Assembly (NCBI GenBank): GCA_016931575.1 | Contig: JAFGEO010000144.1 | Coordinates: forward strand, 1 to 64,000 | Direction of reading: 5' to 3' | DNA: 64,000 nt | Origin: Bacteroidales bacterium | GTDB taxonomy: Bacteria > Bacteroidota > Bacteroidia > Bacteroidales > UBA10428 | Made by a program: the position numbers and the translations under genes | Shown: positions 15,778-23,848 of the stretch, piece by piece | Position numbering within the stretch: the stretch's first letter is position 1 | Layout of the letters: the number at the start of each line of letters is the position of its first letter | The notes under the pieces: generated by a model | Seen by the model: the letters and a program-made list of their open reading frames with translations, nothing else | The model's database searches: none | Told to the model about the DNA's origin: nothing

Positions 15778-16323
15778 ATGCCTGCTCCAATTACCACCCC
15801 ACGTCTGAGGCTTCGTGAAATAACGCTTGCGGATCTGAATGATATCCACCGGTTGCACGCTATTCCGGAGGTCGATGAATTTAACACCCTGGGCCTTCCG
15901 AAAGATATCAGCGAGACCCGTAAACTGGTAAAGCGTTTGCTGGATTCCGGTTCCCGGATACCAAGGGAATCCTATACCTGGAAAATCATGCTTTGCGATT
16001 GTGATGTATTGATCGGCATGGCTGGTTTAACGCCTTCGAACGACAAATTTCGTCTGGGTGAGATCTACTATAAATTTCATCCCGAATTCTGGGGAATGGG
16101 ATTTGCTACTGAAGTGGCAAAAGCGCTAATACGCTTTGGCTTCAACAGGCTAAAGCTTCATAAGGTGGAAGCGGGAGTGGCAACAGGCAACAAACGTTCG
16201 ATCCGTGTGCTTGAGAAATGCGGAATGACACGCGAAGGACTTAGAAGAAAAATCCTGCCCATCCGCGGAGAATGGGTCGATAATTACCATTATGCCATTG
16301 TGGAGGATGATCCGCGGCCTTAA
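15778..16323 (+). CDS. GNAT family N-acetyltransferase (RimJ/RimL type)
   Basis: The 181-residue protein is another RimJ/RimL-like acetyltransferase: N-terminal 'TPRLRLREITLADLNDIHRL', the acetyl-CoA-binding 'FWGMGFATEVAKALIRFGF' and the C-terminal 'NKRSIRVLEKCGM' motif. It differs from the one at 835 in most positions and is not a recent duplicate. The substrate is not predictable. It is preceded by a ~170-base intergenic region after the tandem terminators and appears to be monocistronic. Confidence 0.9.
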   Translation: MPAPITTPRLRLREITLADLNDIHRLHAIPEVDEFNTLGLPKDISETRKLVKRLLDSGSRIPRESYTWKIMLCDCDVLIGMAGLTPSNDKFRLGEIYYKFHPEFWGMGFATEVAKALIRFGFNRLKLHKVEAGVATGNKRSIRVLEKCGMTREGLRRKILPIRGEWVDNYHYAIVEDDPRP

Positions 16324-16525
16324 TTGTAAATCTGATCCGGCAAAAACATCGCTGGAGAGCAGATCTTAACCATTGATACTCTTTCGGGAACGGAATAGCA
16401 TATGCACTTTCCCGCACGGGCACAACAAGGTTTTGATATAATAACATACCTGATTCCGGCAGAAATATGTACTTTTACTCCAATACACCATGAATCTTAC
16501 GTGCAACCTTTCAAACCTTAAAAAA

Positions 16526-17380
16526 ATGAAAAAATTATCCATTACAATTTTAAGTTTCTTTACACTTGCCCTCTCGGCTCAGGTTGAACATAATGCCCTG
16601 CTGTGGAAAATCTCAGGCAACGGACTAAAAGATACTTCTTACCTGTTCGGTACCATCCACGCCCTGCCAAAAGCGGAACTGCTCATAAGTGATTCGCTTA
16701 TTAAATATCTCGACCGGGCTGCAGTATTGGTTCTTGAACTGGATCTGGACCTTAGTATGAAGGACCAGGTGGCCCTTGCTAAACGGATGATGTTGCCCGA
16801 AGGTAAAACCGTAAAAGATTATATGGACAGTACCGATTACCAGATGATATATTGCTATTTAACAGATAGCATTGGTATCAGCGAGAAAAAGCTCCGGCAA
16901 TACACTCTTATGAAACCCTTCTTTTTTGAATCGATGATCATGTTTGAAATAATAGAGGATCCTGTGGCGCTCGAGACTGAGCTAACTGACAGGTCCAAAG
17001 ACAAAACCTTTATTCCTCTGGAGACGCTTATGGAGCAAATGGATATTATCGACAGCATCCCACTCGAAGCACAGCTGCAGATACATGGCGATTCTTATAA
17101 GTCGGACAAGGAGTACGAAAAGTTAAAAAGTTTTTATTTGAGTCAGGATTTGAAAGGGATTGAAGCCATGGTGTTTGGAGATGCCGAACTGATGAGTTAT
17201 GAGACCGAATTTCTGTCCAACAGGAATCTGAAGTGGGAGCCAAAAATTAAGGAAATCATTGTCGGGGCACCTTCCTTCATTGCTGTGGGAGCTGCTCACC
17301 TGGTTGGTGAAAACGGTCTGATCAACTTGCTGGAAGAGGATGGCTATGCGCTCACACCTGTATTTTTTAACCCGGAATAG
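16526..17380 (+). CDS. TraB/GumN family protein
   Basis: The 284-residue protein has a signal peptide ('MKKLSITILSFFTLALSAQ') and the TraB/GumN fold, recognised by 'ALLWKISGNGLKDTSYLFGT' with 'FGTIHALP' near residue 42 and the C-terminal 'VGAAHLVGENGLINLLEEDG' motif. Members contain two conserved GxxH-type motifs and are proposed metalloproteases of the Tiki-related clan; bacterial forms are mostly uncharacterised. It is probably periplasmic. I chose ATG 16526, which begins the signal peptide; ATG 16490 would add twelve polar residues before it. A TACTTTTA at 16470-16477 is a weak candidate -7 box. Confidence 0.88.
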   Translation: MKKLSITILSFFTLALSAQVEHNALLWKISGNGLKDTSYLFGTIHALPKAELLISDSLIKYLDRAAVLVLELDLDLSMKDQVALAKRMMLPEGKTVKDYMDSTDYQMIYCYLTDSIGISEKKLRQYTLMKPFFFESMIMFEIIEDPVALETELTDRSKDKTFIPLETLMEQMDIIDSIPLEAQLQIHGDSYKSDKEYEKLKSFYLSQDLKGIEAMVFGDAELMSYETEFLSNRNLKWEPKIKEIIVGAPSFIAVGAAHLVGENGLINLLEEDGYALTPVFFNPE

Positions 17381-17382
17381 TC

Positions 17383-17401
17383 CCGGAAATGCATTTTCCG
17401 G
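17383..17401. terminator. Hairpin after the TraB/GumN gene
   Basis: Arms CCGGAAA and TTTCCGG pair perfectly over 7 bp around a TGCAT loop, 2 bases after the stop codon at 17380. No T-run follows, so it may only protect the mRNA end. Confidence 0.4.
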
Positions 17402-17451
17402 AATCATGAAGTGACAGTATATCAGCTATTCAGTATAAAATTCAATAAGCC

Positions 17452-17895
17452 ATGTATAAACTTTTTCTTTCTGCAACCGTCTTAATCATACTGCTTTCCT
17501 GTTCAACGGATACCGTTAAGAAAAAAGTGAATAAAGCGGGTCAGATTGCGGGCTCGGTAACCGGAGAATTTGTTGAAGGTGCGTCAAAAAGTATTGAAGA
17601 TGCGTTTAACGTTCAACTGGAAATCAATGGAAATTTAAAAGCAAAAGGACTTGAGTTTGGTAAGTGTATGGTCAGCGATGATTCAACGGGTGAGGATAAC
17701 TTGTTAACGGCCTATGTTATTTTCAACAAAGATTTTAATGACACCCTGATTGCCAAAGCATTTGATGATCATTCTCTGGAGATGGGAAGAGCATTTCTGC
17801 CTGTGAAAGGTACAGAAAATGAAACACGGTACCTGGAATTTCACTTTGACAAGCACACCAATATTGATAGTGATAGCAGACTGACGATTGAATGA
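17452..17895 (+). CDS. Lipoprotein of unknown function
   Basis: The 147-residue product has a lipoprotein signal ('LIILLSCST', Cys17) followed by a charged helical stretch ('VKKKVNKAGQIAGSVTGEF') and a beta-rich C-terminal domain (~60-147). I recognise no family. It is preceded by the TraB/GumN gene and followed by a small unlinked gene. It is likely anchored to the periplasmic side of a membrane. Confidence 0.72.
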   Translation: MYKLFLSATVLIILLSCSTDTVKKKVNKAGQIAGSVTGEFVEGASKSIEDAFNVQLEINGNLKAKGLEFGKCMVSDDSTGEDNLLTAYVIFNKDFNDTLIAKAFDDHSLEMGRAFLPVKGTENETRYLEFHFDKHTNIDSDSRLTIE

Positions 17896-18070
17896 TGTTC
17901 TGCATAGAGCTGTGTTGCTTGTCCTGTTCTGGGATCTGGCGCTTTTTCGTCCACAACCTGAGAAAAAGTAATACAAAAAACCACTGAAAGCATTAAGCAC
18001 TAGCATACGGGCACATTCAGGAATGAGATGCCTTATGCCCGCATTGCTGGTTTAAAAAGAAATTCTTTTC

Positions 18071-18078
18071 TATTTTTG
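18071..18078 (+). promoter_or_regulatory. Bacteroidota -7 box (TATTTTTG) deciding the next start
   Basis: TATTTTTG matches TAnnTTTG exactly. Transcription would begin about 18084-18086, which excludes the GTG at 18081 as start and favours ATG 18105 for the following gene. No good -33 TTTG was seen. Confidence 0.5.
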
Positions 18079-18104
18079 AAGTGTCGCTGCATGCTAATCA
18101 AACT

Positions 18105-18515
18105 ATGATCATAAAATCAGGACATATCATTTTTGTGTTACTGGCATGCCTTTTACTGGGAATTCCAATGGAACCTGCAGACGCCCAGGCCTGGCGCTGG
18201 ATCATGCTGGCACAGCGAGAGGTGGACTACTCTCTTGGCAGCGACGTAATCGAATTTGGATCCCGGGAATCAAGGTATGCAGTTTTACAGTTGCGTCTGG
18301 TCGATGGTACCATGAACCTGTATGACATCGAAATCGAATATAAAGACGGGTATCGTGAAGAAATCCCGGTAACGCATAGTTTTCGTCCGGGCAATGACAT
18401 AGTGGTCATTCCCATACCCGACCGCCTGCGGATCATCAAATCCATCACGATTTATTATGATACGGATAACTATTCTCAGAATGCTGCAAACCTCCTGGTT
18501 TTCGGGAGTCGATAG
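18105..18515 (+). CDS. Exported DUF2541-like protein
   Basis: The 136-residue protein has a signal peptide ('IIFVLLACLLLGIPMEPADA') and a compact beta-rich domain with 'VDYSLGSDVIEFGSRESRYA' and 'RLRIIKSITIYYDTDNY', resembling DUF2541 proteins such as E. coli YaaI. The function of the family is unknown. I chose ATG 18105 because the GTG at 18081 lies at or before the likely transcription start given the TATTTTTG box at 18071. Confidence 0.7.
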   Translation: MIIKSGHIIFVLLACLLLGIPMEPADAQAWRWIMLAQREVDYSLGSDVIEFGSRESRYAVLQLRLVDGTMNLYDIEIEYKDGYREEIPVTHSFRPGNDIVVIPIPDRLRIIKSITIYYDTDNYSQNAANLLVFGSR

Positions 18516-18595
18516 AGTGGGTTGTTTGTCAGCCTGAAAGTGCAGAAAACCAGTTTGTGGCTTTCAAACGACAATACTAAACCAAACCACACATC

Positions 18596-19246
18596 ATGAA
18601 ACTACTGCGAAATGTGAAGGAATATGCCAATGTCTCAGACTATGCAATTTCTTATCTCAAAATGCGAAAGGCTATCGGATTTCTCGGATTAGCCCTTCCA
18701 CTGATCCTTATAGCAGGCTCCTTTGTCCCGGGCGGCATTAAAACCATCCAGCCATCCATCAGTGAATATTATGACACCTACATGCGCGACATTTTTGTCG
18801 GGATACTCTGCGCTGTGGCCCTCTTCCTTTTTTCGTACCGGGGGTTCAATGTCATGGATAATGCAGCGGCCAACTTTGCGGCTTTTTTTGCCCTTGGGGT
18901 GGCTTTCTTTCCCACCAGTAGTGAGAAGGAGTTTGTCCATTACATTCACCTGATTTCGGCTGCACTTTTCTTTATTACCCTGTCGCTGATCTCGATCTTT
19001 CTGTTTACACTGACAACAAAAGGAGGGAAGGCAGCGGGAAATAAACTTATCCGGAACCGGATATACCGGAGCTGCGGCTATATCATGTTTGGATCCATCC
19101 TGATAATGTTTGTCTATGTGATGTTCCTTGAGGAGCACCTGGTTCAGCTCGAAAATTACAAGCCGATCTTTGTGCTGGAAAGTATTGCGCTGTTTGCATT
19201 TGGTACTTCCTGGCTGATCAAGGGACGCACTTTGTGGGCGGATTAA
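18596..19246 (+). CDS. Six-helix membrane protein, unknown function
   Basis: The 216-residue protein has about six transmembrane helices (~27-45, ~63-85, ~92-105, ~118-140, ~160-178 and ~190-208), with the stretch 'IQPSISEYYDTYMRDIFVG' between the first two. The general layout resembles DUF998 or similar bacterial membrane proteins, but I cannot assign it. It converges with the GH26 gene, whose stop lies 9 bases beyond its own; a weak AAGCC/GGCTT hairpin followed by T6 overlaps the stops around 19243-19271. Confidence 0.7.
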   Translation: MKLLRNVKEYANVSDYAISYLKMRKAIGFLGLALPLILIAGSFVPGGIKTIQPSISEYYDTYMRDIFVGILCAVALFLFSYRGFNVMDNAAANFAAFFALGVAFFPTSSEKEFVHYIHLISAALFFITLSLISIFLFTLTTKGGKAAGNKLIRNRIYRSCGYIMFGSILIMFVYVMFLEEHLVQLENYKPIFVLESIALFAFGTSWLIKGRTLWAD

Positions 19247-19255
19247 GCCGGGATA

Positions 19256-20773
19256 TTACCAGGCTTTTTTATAGATGAGCATTACCACATGCTTTCCCCA
19301 GGGGGAATCTGTATTCATGTGGATTTGCAGAAGGTTGCCGTTTTGAAGCAAGGTCCATTCTTCCGTTTCGCTCAGCTCTTCAGCCCTGCCACCCCGGTTC
19401 AAGCGGGTATGGGATTCAATCTTCAGGCTGTCACCGCTTTCACTAAGTTTTACCGTGGTTTCCCGCGGTGAATCCCAAAAAGTCGATTTATAGACTTCCC
19501 CATTGAGACTGTAGGTTGTTTCTTCCGTCCGGGTGGAGGCATATTCATAAAGAAATTGCCGGGTGATATGGATTTTATCCTCAGATTGTTCTACTACTAT
19601 GCTTGGCGGAACCTGGCTGGTGCCGCGGTCTCCTGTCTGACTTTCTTCTTCGCTGAAATGCCAGGTTCCGTTGAAGTCGGTGCCGGATTTTTCCTTTTCA
19701 GGAAGAGGGTTCAGTCCGCACGCCAGCCGGTAGGAGCTGATCAGGGGAAGGAAGATGCTGTCCTCCTTATTCACAAAGCGAGGGTCCGGGAACAGGACGT
19801 CGTATTGCTTCTTCAGGGTATTGCGCACCATATCGGCCCAGATTACATAGAATGCCCAGTCGGGTTGCTCATCAAGGATCTCCAGGGCGGGTGGATTCCC
19901 AACTTCTGCCAGCGCAATCGGTTTACCGTCAGCAAGTACTTTCAGGCTGTCATAATAGGTCTTCTTAAAATCATTCCCGTAAACATCGAGGGATAGAATG
20001 TCGACGTACTCTTTCCCAGGATAGTACTGCTCATAGTACATCGCGGGATTGTCAAAACGGTCGACGCTCCACACCCAGACCAGGTTGTTGAGTTTATGAT
20101 GTTTAACCAGGCGGTCGAACAGCTGAATGTATAATCTTCTGGTACTGTATTCACCTGTGCGGGCTCCCCACCAGAACCAGTTTCCGTTCATCTCATGATA
20201 AGGGCGCCAGAGAACCGGCACATGGGCATCCTGCAGTTGCTTCAGGTAGACAACTACAGAGTCTACCTGTTTGCACCACTGCTTGTACAGCGCTGTCCCC
20301 GGGGTCAGTACATCCCGGAATTGTCTGTCGGTCAGTTTCCCCTGGACGCTTTGTATCGAGTCCGGATCACTGTCGGGCAGAGCCCTGAAGGTTATTGGTT
20401 CTTCGGCAGTTGGCGGCACAGCATGCCAGCAGATGGTGATCAGGGAGCCCAGGCTATGCTGCCTGATACATTCCTTTACAATATCCGGCCGGGCAAGGTA
20501 CGAATCGCTGTCCCCTTCCCGGGCATGTCCCCAGTCGATGCTGTAGACTACCGGGGTCTTTCCGGTATAGTAAGCAGCAAACTGTGTGTTTCGGTCCTTC
20601 GTATTCGGGTAATTATGTTGTCCGGTAAGCATATACTTTCCGGATATGGAGCTGATGAAATCCAGGAGTGCACTGGCTTCAGCTGATGCATTCGGGGAAA
20701 CCGGTTCAAACTGGTATGCAGATGCAGGCAGGATAAGAAGAAGACAGGTCAGGACAAAGCTGGTTCTGATCAT
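19256..20773 (-). CDS. GH26 beta-mannanase with C-terminal beta-rich domain
   Basis: The 505-residue protein has a signal peptide (~1-20) and a glycoside hydrolase family 26 catalytic domain (~35-355). 'VLWRPYHEMNGNWFWWG' contains the acid/base Glu194, and 'PIALAEVGN' contains the nucleophile Glu290, both as in GH26 endo-beta-1,4-mannanases. The enzyme cuts mannan or glucomannan backbones outside the cytoplasm. Residues ~365-505 form a separate beta-rich domain ('GTWHFSEEESQ', 'HITRQFLYEYASTRTEETTY') resembling lipocalin-like modules; this is unusual for GH26 and its role is unknown. The gene is divergent from a secreted acetylesterase, so the pair may act on acetylated mannans. Confidence 0.9.
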   Translation of the reverse strand: MIRTSFVLTCLLLILPASAYQFEPVSPNASAEASALLDFISSISGKYMLTGQHNYPNTKDRNTQFAAYYTGKTPVVYSIDWGHAREGDSDSYLARPDIVKECIRQHSLGSLITICWHAVPPTAEEPITFRALPDSDPDSIQSVQGKLTDRQFRDVLTPGTALYKQWCKQVDSVVVYLKQLQDAHVPVLWRPYHEMNGNWFWWGARTGEYSTRRLYIQLFDRLVKHHKLNNLVWVWSVDRFDNPAMYYEQYYPGKEYVDILSLDVYGNDFKKTYYDSLKVLADGKPIALAEVGNPPALEILDEQPDWAFYVIWADMVRNTLKKQYDVLFPDPRFVNKEDSIFLPLISSYRLACGLNPLPEKEKSGTDFNGTWHFSEEESQTGDRGTSQVPPSIVVEQSEDKIHITRQFLYEYASTRTEETTYSLNGEVYKSTFWDSPRETTVKLSESGDSLKIESHTRLNRGGRAEELSETEEWTLLQNGNLLQIHMNTDSPWGKHVVMLIYKKAW

Positions 20774-20871
20774 AGTTGTGGTTTTTGTATTTATCCGGGG
20801 AAATTAGAAAAAATATAGATTATTTGTGAGGAATCCTGAGCGCTTTTGCATATGGGCTTATCTATTAAAAA

Positions 20872-20881
20872 TGTTATAACA
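20872..20881. repeat. Short perfect palindrome in the mannanase/esterase divergent promoter
   Basis: TGTTATAACA is a perfect 10-bp palindrome in the 185-base region between the two divergent genes. It shares TGTTA and TAACA half-sites with the motif at the hydrogenase promoters but has no spacer, so I do not equate them. Confidence 0.3.
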
Positions 20882-20958
20882 GGTATGATGAATAATATTT
20901 TCAGTGTATTTTTATACTTCTGCCCGGAAGGGAAAGAAGTGAGTTGTTTTACTAAGCG

Positions 20959-23619
20959 ATGTCTATGAAAAATCTACCTATGAAACGCAGGGGGTACACC
21001 AGAGTTCTCTGCCTGATGTTAGGGGTATGGATGCTACTACCCGCCCTGACTTTCGCACAATTGTCGACCTCCAGGATCTTCACGAATGGAATGGTGCTGC
21101 AACGCGATGCCAATATTCCTGTGTGGGGTTCATGTGATCCCTTTGATACCATCAGTGTTACAGTTAATGCCTCTTCAGCCACCACGCTGGCTGATCAGGA
21201 GGGTAACTGGTTAGTTACGCTGGACCCTATGTCTGCCGGTGGTCCCTACCAGATGATTATTACCAGCGGTGAACAGACTTTCACCCGAAGCGATGTTTAT
21301 ATCGGAGATGTTTACATGGCTTCCGGTCAGTCGAATATGGAAATGGCCCTGAGCAGCGCCGATGGCGGTGCAGCTGAAGCTGCTGCCGCCAATTACCCCT
21401 CCATCCGACAGTTTAAAGTTCCCAAAACCGTTGCAACTGAGCCTTCTGATGTGATACCCACCAGCAGTTCCTGGACACCTGCAACCTCAAGCTATGCTGG
21501 TAATTTTTCGGCACTGGCATACTATTTTGCCCGAGACCTGCAGGCAGAAATCGATGTGCCTATCGGAATTATCAATACTGCTTATGGCGGCGCACGCATC
21601 GAAGCTTTTATGAGCGATGGGATGCTGGGTTTCGATGAAACCTGGGTAACCCTGGCCAATGGAGAAAACGAACGTCAGCCCACCCTGATCTACAATGCCA
21701 TGATTCACCCTTTCCTTCGGGTACCCATAAAAGGGATTATCTGGTACCAGGGCGAATCCAATGCCGATTCACGTGAAGATGCCCTGGCTTACGGAGAGCT
21801 GTTTCAACGGATGATCAATGCCTACCGCCAACTGTGGGATATGCCCGGGATGCCTTTCCTCTGGGTGCAGCTGCCTAACTTCAGCGATCCGGCTGATGAG
21901 CTTGCACCGGGTACCTGGGATGCCTGGCCACAACTGCGGGCAGGACAAAGCAGGGCCCTGGCACTGCCAAATACCGGCGAGGTGATTACCATCGATGTTG
22001 GCGATGTGGATATTCATCCCACCAACAAGGAGCCTGTCGGTGCCCGCCTGGCCCTTCTGGCCAGGGCTGAGATCTATGCCGGACTTTTTGACCCGTCATC
22101 ACCTCGCTATAAAACCCACGAATTGCTGGCTGATGGCAAAGTGAAAATCGAATTTGACCACGTGGCCGGTGGACTCGTGGCCACCGGCGATCAGGGGGAT
22201 AGCCTTCGTTGGTTCTCCATTGCTGATGCCAACGGGAACCTTTATCCGGCAAAAGCAGTGTTGGACGGCGACAGCGTGATCGTCTGGAATGATGCAGTTG
22301 CCGAACCTGCCGTGGTACGCTATGCCTGGGAGTATAACCCTGAAGGGGTGAACCTGTATAATGACAGCCTGCTGCCGGCAGCTCCCTTTATGATCGATGT
22401 GGTTTACCCGGGCTTCAGCATCAGTGAATTCAATGCCACAGACACCCTTCTGGAAAGGGGTTCCAGCGCCATACTGACCTGGAAGGTATACGGGGCAAAC
22501 GATATTACCCTCAATGGCGAACCCGTCGACTCCATCGGAGGCATGGAAGTCTGGCCCCTGGATACTACTGAATACATGCTGATCGCAACTAGCAGGCTTA
22601 ATCCGGAAGACAAGGATACCGTGAGCATCAGGATTGACGTGATCGATCCCCTGCCCACCATCTTTATCGAAAGCCGGCAGGGCGACCTTGTGGAACCTGA
22701 AGTTGAGGTAACAATCACCGCCGGGGCCAATGCCCCCGGAGGAGGAAGCGTGACGCAGGTAGAGTTCTTTGTGGATGAAGTCAGCATTGGGGTGGATGCC
22801 GAATATCCTTACGAGGTGAACTGGTTGCCGCCCGATACAGGAGATTACGCGATTACGGCTGTGGTTACCAACGATATGGGTGTATCTGCAACTTCCAATA
22901 CCATTCACCTGACCGTGTCATACATCATTTTGATTATCTATGAGGCGGAAGAGGCCACCCTTGTAGGCGGTTCTATCCAGAACAGCTCGCAGTGCAGCGG
23001 CAATAAGTATGTTGACCTGCAGGATGCTTTTGTACTGACCTTCAACGGAGTGCTGGCTGATTCAGCCGGTGAATATATGATGCACATCCGCTACAGGCTG
23101 AACTATGAGTCGCCCAAATCGCAGGACTTGTATGTCAATGAAGAATTCATTGAGCAGATTGCCTTTACGGCACCCAATACCAGCAGTTGGCAGACCTACA
23201 AGATCAATGTAAACCTGCCCGAAGGCGAAAATGAAGTGAAGATCGTGGGGGTTTGGAACTGGATGAGCTTCGATTATATTGCCCTGGCGGTTCCGGGAGT
23301 TCCGGAGGATACTACAAGCGATACCACCGCACTTGTGGAACATCGGATTTCCGGTGAAGCAACCCACATGAAGATCACGCCCAACCCCACATCCGGCCTG
23401 GCTATCCTTAAGTTTACCCTGCCTGAGGAAGGTGATATCTGCCTTGACATTCTCGATATGGCCGGAAAGCAGGTAGCACACCTCAGCGAGGCCCGGATAT
23501 CTGCAGGGGAGAACAGTATGAGCATAAATATCTCAGATTTGAATGAGGGGATCTACCTCCTGAAGATGAGTCAACGGAATGTTCCGATAGCGATGGAACA
23601 GATCGTGATCCGAAGATAG
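20959..23619 (+). CDS. Secreted sialate O-acetylesterase-like enzyme with Ig and CBM domains and T9SS tail
   Basis: The 886-residue protein has a signal peptide (~12-34). The SGNH-type sialate O-acetylesterase domain (~35-490) has nucleophile Ser125 in 'MASGQSNMEM' and the block 'GIIWYQGESNAD'. Two immunoglobulin-like modules follow (~490-560 and ~570-655), then a CBM6-like carbohydrate-binding domain (~660-775, 'YEAEEATLVGGSIQNSS'). It ends in a type IX secretion sorting domain ('ITPNPTSGLAILKFTLP', 'GIYLLKM'), so it is exported and probably surface attached. These esterases remove acetyl groups from sialic acid, xylan or mannan. The divergent GH26 mannanase favours acetylated mannan; this substrate is inferred. 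Confidence 0.92.
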   Translation: MSMKNLPMKRRGYTRVLCLMLGVWMLLPALTFAQLSTSRIFTNGMVLQRDANIPVWGSCDPFDTISVTVNASSATTLADQEGNWLVTLDPMSAGGPYQMIITSGEQTFTRSDVYIGDVYMASGQSNMEMALSSADGGAAEAAAANYPSIRQFKVPKTVATEPSDVIPTSSSWTPATSSYAGNFSALAYYFARDLQAEIDVPIGIINTAYGGARIEAFMSDGMLGFDETWVTLANGENERQPTLIYNAMIHPFLRVPIKGIIWYQGESNADSREDALAYGELFQRMINAYRQLWDMPGMPFLWVQLPNFSDPADELAPGTWDAWPQLRAGQSRALALPNTGEVITIDVGDVDIHPTNKEPVGARLALLARAEIYAGLFDPSSPRYKTHELLADGKVKIEFDHVAGGLVATGDQGDSLRWFSIADANGNLYPAKAVLDGDSVIVWNDAVAEPAVVRYAWEYNPEGVNLYNDSLLPAAPFMIDVVYPGFSISEFNATDTLLERGSSAILTWKVYGANDITLNGEPVDSIGGMEVWPLDTTEYMLIATSRLNPEDKDTVSIRIDVIDPLPTIFIESRQGDLVEPEVEVTITAGANAPGGGSVTQVEFFVDEVSIGVDAEYPYEVNWLPPDTGDYAITAVVTNDMGVSATSNTIHLTVSYIILIIYEAEEATLVGGSIQNSSQCSGNKYVDLQDAFVLTFNGVLADSAGEYMMHIRYRLNYESPKSQDLYVNEEFIEQIAFTAPNTSSWQTYKINVNLPEGENEVKIVGVWNWMSFDYIALAVPGVPEDTTSDTTALVEHRISGEATHMKITPNPTSGLAILKFTLPEEGDICLDILDMAGKQVAHLSEARISAGENSMSINISDLNEGIYLLKMSQRNVPIAMEQIVIRR

Positions 23620-23647
23620 GATCCTGAGGCATTTTTACTAAATTGAA

Positions 23648-23680
23648 AACGGGGGCTCAGTTTGGGTCTCCGTTTTTTTC
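23648..23680 (+). terminator. Terminator after the acetylesterase gene
   Basis: Arms AACGGGGGCTC (23648-23658) and GGGTCTCCGTT (23664-23674) pair with G-U wobbles around a short loop and continue into a T-run, ~28 bases after the stop. Confidence 0.75.
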
Positions 23681-23848
23681 TAATGAGATGTGTTAACTGG
23701 CAAGTGACAAGACTGGATTAACCACATGCTGGTTATAAACATCACCGCTAAATAGCTAACCATATTCAGGCTTTTTAAAACCATGACTAGTTTATAATGA
23801 ATCAAATTGGGGAAAAAGTTAAAAACCGGTCGGTCGCCATTCAGTTTA

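Noticed and set aside
20872-20881. TGTTATAACA as a further copy of the hydrogenase operator
   Set aside because: It has no spacer between the half-sites, whereas the hydrogenase copies have six bases between TGTTA and TAACA, and it lies by carbohydrate genes.
22099-22908. Long minus-strand open frame opposite the acetylesterase gene
   Set aside because: Antisense to conserved SGNH and Ig domains; no recognisable protein features.
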